Assembly: GCF_001427985.1 (NCBI RefSeq)
Contig: NZ_LMSA01000004.1
Coordinates: forward strand, 148,123-212,122
Source of the DNA: Knoellia sp. Soil729
GTDB taxonomy: Bacteria > Actinomycetota > Actinomycetes > Actinomycetales > Dermatophilaceae
DNA length: 64,000 nt
Reading direction: 5' to 3'
This document shows positions 59,081 through 64,000 of the stretch, one piece after another (within the stretch, counting starts at the first letter, position 1; each line of letters begins with the position of its first letter). The notes beneath the pieces were generated by a model. It did not search any database, was not told the origin of the DNA, and worked only from the letters and a program-made list of their open reading frames with translations. Made by a program: the position numbers and the translations under genes.

Positions 59081-60028
59081 TCAGTCCCCGCGCAGCGAGC
59101 CGAGCACGAGCGGCAGCTGCGGCGGAATCTCACCGGCGAGGTAGCCGACCCGACCCAGTCGCGCGGCGAGGTCGTCGCCTGCGGCGGCGTGGACGTACTT
59201 CGCCCAGACCAGCGCCTGCACCAGCCCGGCCCTGCGCGACAGCAGCCCGAGGGCGGCCCCGGCGACGACATCACCGCTGCCCGAGGTGCCCAGTCCGGTG
59301 TCGCCGGTTGTCACCTGCCAGACCTTGTCGCCGGCGACGATCCAGGTGTTGGCGCCCACCACCGCTCCGAACCGGCGCGCCACCGCGAGCGCCGCCTCGA
59401 CCACCTCGTCGTCACCGGAGAGCGTCTCCTGCTCCACGAGGCGGGCGAGCTCACCGGAGTTGGGAGTGAGGAGTAACCGCCCGGAGAGGCGTTCGACGAC
59501 CTGCACGGAGACGTCCGGCAGGGTCGTTGCCCCGAAGGCGTCGAGGACGACCGGTGTGTCGTCGGGCAGAACCGTGACGACCTCCTCGAGCAGACGGGCC
59601 GCGCCCTCGGCGTCGGAGAGACCGGGACCGAGGAGCACGGCGTCAGCGCGCGACAGCTCCTTCTCGAGCAGCGCGCCGGCCCGCTCGCCGGTGATGGCGC
59701 CCTCGTCGTCCTGGGGCAACCCGGTGGTGCCGCACTCCGGCAGGGCGACGGCGACCGGCATCGCGACGTCATCAGCCGTGCCGATGTGCAGCCGGCCCGC
59801 ACCCATCCGCAACGCTGATGTCCCTGCCAGCATGACTCCGCCCGGCGTGGAGCAGGAACCACCCACGACGAGGGCGAGCCCGCGGCTGTACTTGGTGCCA
59901 TCCGGCTCGGGCAGCGGCCAGGAGCGCAGGAGGGCCGGCGTGACGAGACGTGGTGAGCCGGGTGAGCCACCCTCCACGCCGGCCGGGACGTCCTCGCGGT
60001 CCTCGCGTCGGGCCGTGTCCTCAGACAT
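59081..60028 (-). CDS. nnrD: ADP-dependent NAD(P)H-hydrate dehydratase
   Basis: A 315-residue ribokinase-like protein: YSRGLALVVGGSCSTPGGVMLAG, AVLLGPGLSDAEG, VVLDAFGATTL, LLLTPNSGELARL and DTGLGTSGSGDVVAGAALG (catalytic Asp). It restores NAD(P)H from its hydrated form using ADP. The epimerase half found fused in some species is absent, so this is the dehydratase domain alone. It overlaps the phosphatase gene upstream by eight bases. Confidence 0.9.
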   Translation of the reverse strand: MSEDTARREDREDVPAGVEGGSPGSPRLVTPALLRSWPLPEPDGTKYSRGLALVVGGSCSTPGGVMLAGTSALRMGAGRLHIGTADDVAMPVAVALPECGTTGLPQDDEGAITGERAGALLEKELSRADAVLLGPGLSDAEGAARLLEEVVTVLPDDTPVVLDAFGATTLPDVSVQVVERLSGRLLLTPNSGELARLVEQETLSGDDEVVEAALAVARRFGAVVGANTWIVAGDKVWQVTTGDTGLGTSGSGDVVAGAALGLLSRRAGLVQALVWAKYVHAAAGDDLAARLGRVGYLAGEIPPQLPLVLGSLRGD

Positions 60029-60773
60029 GCTCGCCCCCGACCTCGTCCGACGCTCCGGGCTGGTCGGTCACCTCGATGCCCTCCTCGCGCAGGTGCGCGT
60101 CGAGGTTGTAGTCCGTCACGACCCAACCGGTCGCGGAGTCCTCGTCGCGCTGCAGGCGGCAGATGGCGGCGTTGCGCAGCCCGTTGGTGCGTGCCCGATC
60201 GAGGACCTCCTTCTCGTTGAGGCCCTCGGCGACATAGCAGAAGAGCAAGATGACGACGTCGTGCGCGGTGATGAGGATGCGCTCGTGCTTCTCGGTGTGG
60301 GCGAGGTCGGTGAGCACCCCACGCACCCGCAGTGCCACGTCGGCCCACGACTCACCGCCCGGTGGCCGGTAGTAGAACTTGCCGAGCCACTCGCGCCGCT
60401 CCGCCTCCTGCGGGAACTGCGCGATGATCCCTTGCGCGGTGAGCTGGTCGGTGATGCCCATGTCCCTGTCCCTCAGCCGCTCGTCGACGCGGTAGTCGAG
60501 CTCGACGTCGGCCACGGCGAGGGCACGGTCGGCCGTCTCGCGGGCTCGACGGTAGGGACTGGTCCAGATCACCTGGGGCTGCTCGTCCCCGGGCAGTCCG
60601 CTCAACCACCGGCCCACGGCGTCGGCCTGCTGCTGCCCGGTCTCCGACAGCACCACGTCGGGGTCCCGGGCGGGGACGTCGATGCGGTCCAGGTGATCGC
60701 GCTGAGCCTGCTCAGCGGCGACGTTGCCCTCGGACTGGCCGTGTCGGACGAGGATCAGCTGGGTCAGCGCCAT
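60021..60773 (-). CDS. Histidine phosphatase family protein
   Basis: A 250-residue protein with LILVRHGQSEGN (catalytic RHG), WTSPYRRARETADRAL, a conserved ERLRDRDMGI and ITAHDVVILLFCYV (second histidine). The length and DWDxE-like layout resemble broad-specificity phosphoglycerate-mutase-type phosphatases. The last bases overlap nnrD, giving co-translation. It may act on a small phosphorylated metabolite; substrate unknown. Confidence 0.9.
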   Translation of the reverse strand: MALTQLILVRHGQSEGNVAAEQAQRDHLDRIDVPARDPDVVLSETGQQQADAVGRWLSGLPGDEQPQVIWTSPYRRARETADRALAVADVELDYRVDERLRDRDMGITDQLTAQGIIAQFPQEAERREWLGKFYYRPPGGESWADVALRVRGVLTDLAHTEKHERILITAHDVVILLFCYVAEGLNEKEVLDRARTNGLRNAAICRLQRDEDSATGWVVTDYNLDAHLREEGIEVTDQPGASDEVGGEHV

Positions 60774-60801
60774 GCGCCGAGCCTAGAACAGCACGAGCAC
60801 C

Positions 60802-63717
60802 TCAGAGCGGGACGACGTTGACGAGCTTGGGGGCCCGCACGATCACCGTGCGCACCCCCCCGGCCGTCGCCTCGAGCACCTTGGGCAGGGCGAGCGCCTG
60901 CTCGCGCAGGTCGTCCTCGCTGATGTCGGCCGCGACCTCGATGCGGTCGCGCACCTTGCCCTTGATCTGGATGACGCACGTCACCGAGTCCTCGACGAGC
61001 AGCGCGGGGTCGGCCACGGGGAAGTCCTCGTGGGTCAGCGACTCCGCGTGCCCCAGACGCGACCACAGCTCCTCGGCGATGTGAGGCGCGAGTGGAGCGA
61101 CCATGAGCACGAGCTGCTCGGCCGCCTCGCGCGGCACCGCGTCGAGCTTCGTCAGCGCATTGTTGAGCTCGATGAGGCGGGCGATCGCCGTGTTGAAGCC
61201 CAGCTCGTCGTAGTCGCGGCGCACGGCGTCGATGGTCCGGTGGAGCACCCGCGCCGTCGGCTCGTCCATGGGCGCCTCGGCGACGCGGACCTCGCCGGTC
61301 TCCTCGTCGACCACGTTGCGCCACAGCCGCTGCAGGAAACGCTGCGACCCCACGATGGCGCGGGTGTCCCAGGGCTTGCTCTGGTCGAGCGGGCCCAGGC
61401 CCATCTCGTAGAGCCGCAACGTGTCCGCGCCGTACGCGGCATACATCTCGTCCGGCGACACCATGTTCTTGAGCGACTTGCCGATCTTGCCGAACTCACG
61501 GGTCACCGGCTTGCCCCGCCAGGTGAAGCTCGGGTGCCCGTCGGCGCCGACGCCCTCCTCGACCTCGGTGGCCTCGACCGGCTGACCGCGGTCGTCACGG
61601 AATGCGGCGGCCTGGATGTAGCCCTGCGAGAAGTAGGTGCGGAACGGCTCCTCGCTCGAGACGTGCCCGAGGTCGAAGAGCACCTTGTGCCAGAAGCGCG
61701 CATAGAGCAGGTGCAGCACCGCGTGCTCGACGCCACCGATGTAGAGGTCGACTCCCCCGGGGTCCCTGGTGCCGGCCGGTGCGCCGTCAACAGCGCTGTC
61801 ACGAGGGCCGATCCAGTACTCCTCGTTGGCTGCCGACACGAGCTCGTCGCGGTTCTCGGGGTCGAGGTAGCGCAAGTAGTACCAGCACGAACCGGCCCAG
61901 TTGGGCATCGTGTTGGTCTCACGGCGATAGCTCTGGACACCGCGGCCGTCACCGAGGTCGAGCTCGACGTTGACCCAGTCCTCGACCCGGCCCAGCGGCG
62001 GCTCCGGAGAGCTCTGCGCGTCCTCGGGGTCGAACGTGCGCGGGCTGTAGTCCGGGACCTCCGGCAGCTCGATCGGCAGCATGGACTCGGGCACACCATG
62101 GGCGCTGCCGTCGGTGTCGAAGACGATGGGGAACGGCTCGCCCCAGTAACGCTGGCGGCTGAACAGCCAGTCGCGCAGCTTGTAACTCACCGTCGCCTGG
62201 CCGTGGCCACGCTCGACGAGCCAGTCGATCATCGCCGCCTTGGCCTCGGCGACCGGCTTGCCGTTGAGGTCGATCGAGTCGTTGGCCGAGTTGATCGCCG
62301 GGCCGTCCCCGGTGAAGGCCTCGTCCTCGGGATGTCCCTCACTCGGCTGCACGGTGCGGATCTTCGGCAGATCGAACACGTCGGCGAAGTGCCAGTCGCG
62401 CTCGTCCTGGCCGGGCACCGCCATGATGGCGCCAGTGCCGTAGCCCATGAGCACGTAGTCGGCGATGAAGATCGGCAGCTGCTCACCCGTGGCCGGGTTG
62501 GTCGCCCAGGCACCGGTGAAGACACCGGTCTTGTCCTTGCCCTCGATCTGACGCTCGACGTCGCTCTTGCGGGAGGCCGCACGCCGGTATGCCGTGACCG
62601 CAGTCTGCGGGCCCGGCTTCCCACCGGTCCAAGCCGGGTTGGTCCCGGGGGCCCACTCCCCTTCGGGCACGAGGATGTCGACGAGCGGGTGCTCCGGCGC
62701 GAGCACCATGAAGGTCGCCCCGAAGAGCGTGTCCGGGCGGGTGGTGAAGACCTCGATGGGCTCCGCGCCCTCGTGCGTTCCGACGACGGGGAACGCGACC
62801 CGTGCACCGTGGCTGCGACCGATCCAGTTGCGCTGCATGGCCTTGACCTTCTCGGGCCACTGCACCCGGTCCAGGTCATCGGCGAGCCGGTCGGAGTAGT
62901 CGGTGATCCGCATCATCCACTGGCGCAGGTTGCGTTTGAAGACCGGGAAGTTGCCCCGCTCGGAGCGTCCGTCGTTGGTGACCTCCTCGTTGGACAGCAC
63001 CGTGCCCAGCCCGGGGCACCAGTTGACCGGAGCCTCGGACGCGTAGGCGAGGCGGTGGCTGTCGAGGATGTCGGCGCGCTCGAGGTCGCTGAGGTCCTCC
63101 CAGCCACGCCCGTCGTCCGAGGGCAGGGCGCGCTCCCCCGAGGAGTACTCGGCGACGAGCTCGCTGATGGGCCGGGCGCGGCCGCGTCCACCATCGGCGC
63201 GCTCGGCGTCGCGGTCGTACCAGGAGTTGAAGATCTGGAGGAAGATCCACTGCGTCCAGCGGTAGTAGTCCGGGTCCATGGTCTGGATGGATCGGCGCTG
63301 GTCCAGGCCGAGCCCGAGCCGGCGCAGCTGGCGCGCCATGATGACGATGTTGGCTTCGGTGGTGACGCGAGGGTGCTGTCCCGTCTGGACGGCATACTGC
63401 TCGGCCGGCAGGCCGAACGCGTCGTATCCCAGGCAGTGCAGGACATTCTTGCCGAGCATCCGGTGGTAGCGCGAGTACACATCGGTGGCGATGTAGCCCA
63501 GCGGGTGGCCGACGTGCAGGCCGGCACCGCTGGGATAGGGGAACATGTCGAGGACGAGCAGGTGCCCGCCATCGCGCTTGGCGAGTTCGTCGGGGTCCGC
63601 GAGGGAGCCCTGCGGGTTGGGCGCGTTGAAGACCCCGCTGCTCTCCCAGCGGTCCTGCCAGGCCAGCTCGATCTCGTCGGCCAGCTCGGCCGTGTAGCGG
63701 TGCGCCGTCTCGCTCAT
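60802..63717 (-). CDS. leuS: Leucyl-tRNA synthetase
   Basis: A 971-residue class I synthetase. HIGH-type motif: [18 protein letters not shown] (about 58-75). KMSKS-type motif is altered: [17 protein letters not shown]. The CP1 editing domain ([20 protein letters not shown]) and the C-terminal anticodon-binding part are present. It charges tRNA-Leu. ATG at 63717 follows a leader containing a four-leucine peptide and a terminator, so expression is probably set by leucyl-tRNA supply. Confidence 0.95.
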   Translation of the reverse strand: MSETAHRYTAELADEIELAWQDRWESSGVFNAPNPQGSLADPDELAKRDGGHLLVLDMFPYPSGAGLHVGHPLGYIATDVYSRYHRMLGKNVLHCLGYDAFGLPAEQYAVQTGQHPRVTTEANIVIMARQLRRLGLGLDQRRSIQTMDPDYYRWTQWIFLQIFNSWYDRDAERADGGRGRARPISELVAEYSSGERALPSDDGRGWEDLSDLERADILDSHRLAYASEAPVNWCPGLGTVLSNEEVTNDGRSERGNFPVFKRNLRQWMMRITDYSDRLADDLDRVQWPEKVKAMQRNWIGRSHGARVAFPVVGTHEGAEPIEVFTTRPDTLFGATFMVLAPEHPLVDILVPEGEWAPGTNPAWTGGKPGPQTAVTAYRRAASRKSDVERQIEGKDKTGVFTGAWATNPATGEQLPIFIADYVLMGYGTGAIMAVPGQDERDWHFADVFDLPKIRTVQPSEGHPEDEAFTGDGPAINSANDSIDLNGKPVAEAKAAMIDWLVERGHGQATVSYKLRDWLFSRQRYWGEPFPIVFDTDGSAHGVPESMLPIELPEVPDYSPRTFDPEDAQSSPEPPLGRVEDWVNVELDLGDGRGVQSYRRETNTMPNWAGSCWYYLRYLDPENRDELVSAANEEYWIGPRDSAVDGAPAGTRDPGGVDLYIGGVEHAVLHLLYARFWHKVLFDLGHVSSEEPFRTYFSQGYIQAAAFRDDRGQPVEATEVEEGVGADGHPSFTWRGKPVTREFGKIGKSLKNMVSPDEMYAAYGADTLRLYEMGLGPLDQSKPWDTRAIVGSQRFLQRLWRNVVDEETGEVRVAEAPMDEPTARVLHRTIDAVRRDYDELGFNTAIARLIELNNALTKLDAVPREAAEQLVLMVAPLAPHIAEELWSRLGHAESLTHEDFPVADPALLVEDSVTCVIQIKGKVRDRIEVAADISEDDLREQALALPKVLEATAGGVRTVIVRAPKLVNVVPL

Positions 63718-63760
63718 GTCATTCCTGCCTGTTCGAAGCCCTGCTCGGGAAGCTGCCCAC

Positions 63761-63786
63761 AAAAAAGCCCCTCACACAGGAGGGGT
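63761..63786 (-). terminator. Intrinsic terminator (attenuator) in the leuS leader
   Basis: On the transcript, AACCCCTC-CTGTGT-GAGGGGCTTTTTTG: a 6-bp GC stem (plus a G-U pair) followed by six U residues, unusual for this genome's terminators. It lies 44 bases before the leuS ATG, between the leader peptide and the gene. Confidence 0.85.
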
Positions 63787-63813
63787 TCGCCGCGGTGACG
63801 TCCGGTGGAAGCG

Positions 63814-63849
63814 TCAGCGCGGCTGGAGAAGAAGGAGCCGCCGTGCCAT
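63814..63849 (-). CDS. leuS leader peptide with four leucine codons
   Basis: An 11-codon frame, M-A-R-R-L-L-L-L-Q-P-R, uses CTC-CTT-CTT-CTC in a row. The Leu codons lie between GGCGGCT and AGCCGC, which can pair. AGCCGCG can alternatively pair with CGCGGC just before the terminator stem. GATACT eight bases upstream of the ATG may be a -10 element, giving a nearly leaderless transcript. This is the classical layout of ribosome-mediated attenuation. Confidence 0.8.
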   Translation of the reverse strand: MARRLLLLQPR

Positions 63850-63906
63850 GGGCACAGAGTATCTCAGGCACGCAATGCCCCCAAATGAACAGGTCCCCGG
63901 ACATGA

Positions 63907-63940
63907 GAAATGGCCCGCCATGGTGGTGGCGGGCCATTTC
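63907..63940 (-). terminator. rRNA operon terminator
   Basis: GAAATGGCCCGCC (63907-63919) and GGCGGGCCATTTC (63928-63940) form a perfect 13-bp stem with an 8-base loop, a few bases past the end of 5S rRNA on the minus strand. Confidence 0.85.
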
Positions 63941-63950
63941 CGTGAATGGT

Positions 63951-64000
63951 TGTCCGGCTGCGTCCTACTCTCCCACACCGTCACCAGTGCAGTACCATCG
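63951..64000 (-). rRNA. rrf: 5S ribosomal RNA, 3' part
   Basis: Read on the minus strand, the end of the window gives the typical 5S tail, with GGTGTGGGAGAGTAGGACG followed by CAGCCGGACA. Only about 50 bases are inside the window; the rest of the rRNA operon lies beyond the right edge. The exact 3' end may differ by a few bases. Confidence 0.9.

Noticed and set aside
61030..63798. 922-codon plus-strand open frame opposite leuS
   Set aside because: Antisense shadow of leuS with no recognisable motif.
63721..63900. T-box riboswitch ahead of leuS
   Set aside because: No T-box consensus sequence or specifier stem seen; a leucine-rich leader peptide plus terminator explains the region.
1..64000. 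CRISPR array
   Set aside because: No run of regularly spaced identical repeats with unique spacers; the tandem array at 18833-18914 has no spacers.

Overview
The window is high-GC DNA with dense, often 4-base-overlapping genes, class II ribonucleotide reductase with NrdR, an actinobacterial LexA/SOS arrangement and a SAM-IV riboswitch. All of this points to an actinobacterium, most likely of the Intrasporangiaceae type; that placement is inferred from gene content and style, since no 16S sequence is present. The right edge enters the 3' end of an rRNA operon (5S) on the minus strand. Layout: 1-1.4 kb is the tail of a membrane-protein gene interrupted from its neighbour by a frameshifted IS110-type element. 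1.4-4.1 kb holds a NYN/OST-HTH RNA-binding protein and a secreted pair. 4.1-9.6 kb is a MalT-like regulator followed by four overlapping membrane or small genes. 9.7-18.7 kb has transport, redox and stress genes, including a DoxX/patatin/folE/FAD-reductase operon divergent from a sigma-factor/zinc-finger cluster. 18.8-24.6 kb is a decaying accessory stretch: a frameshifted HNH (13E12-type) gene, an orphan fragment of a Wadjet JetD-like protein, a zinc-ribbon HtrA-type protease and a broken secreted protein.  The most unusual part is 24.6-32.4 kb, a lower-GC island of two convergent operons. The rightward one encodes a GHKL-type ATPase, an unrecognised 327-aa protein and a DUF6339-like protein. 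The leftward one encodes a cytosine-C5 methyltransferase, a Vsr endonuclease and a second GHKL ATPase carrying a C-terminal PD-(D/E)xK-like nuclease signature. It looks like a MutL/MORC-type restriction-defence locus with an extra uncharacterised three-gene module. A perfect 26-bp palindrome sits at its left edge.  From 32.4 kb rightwards the core genome returns: nrdJ-nrdR with tandem NrdR boxes, small redox and acetyltransferase genes, a subtilase, an AlkZ-like glycosylase, ChiZ-like LysM protein and lexA sharing SOS boxes, a sirtuin, a two-component system, comEC-comEA, plsY, a DegV protein, a SAM-IV-controlled cysteine-desulfurase-like gene, nnrD, a phosphatase, and leuS preceded by a four-leucine leader peptide and terminator.  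Across the window the octamer GTATGCCG/CGGCATAC occurs at least 32 times by hand count, both inside genes and as the arms of terminator hairpins, yet it is absent from 24.2-35.5 kb including the island. Its distribution resembles a DNA-uptake or genome-architecture word. Four genes carry single-base changes in short G/C runs, which could be real decay or sequencing error.
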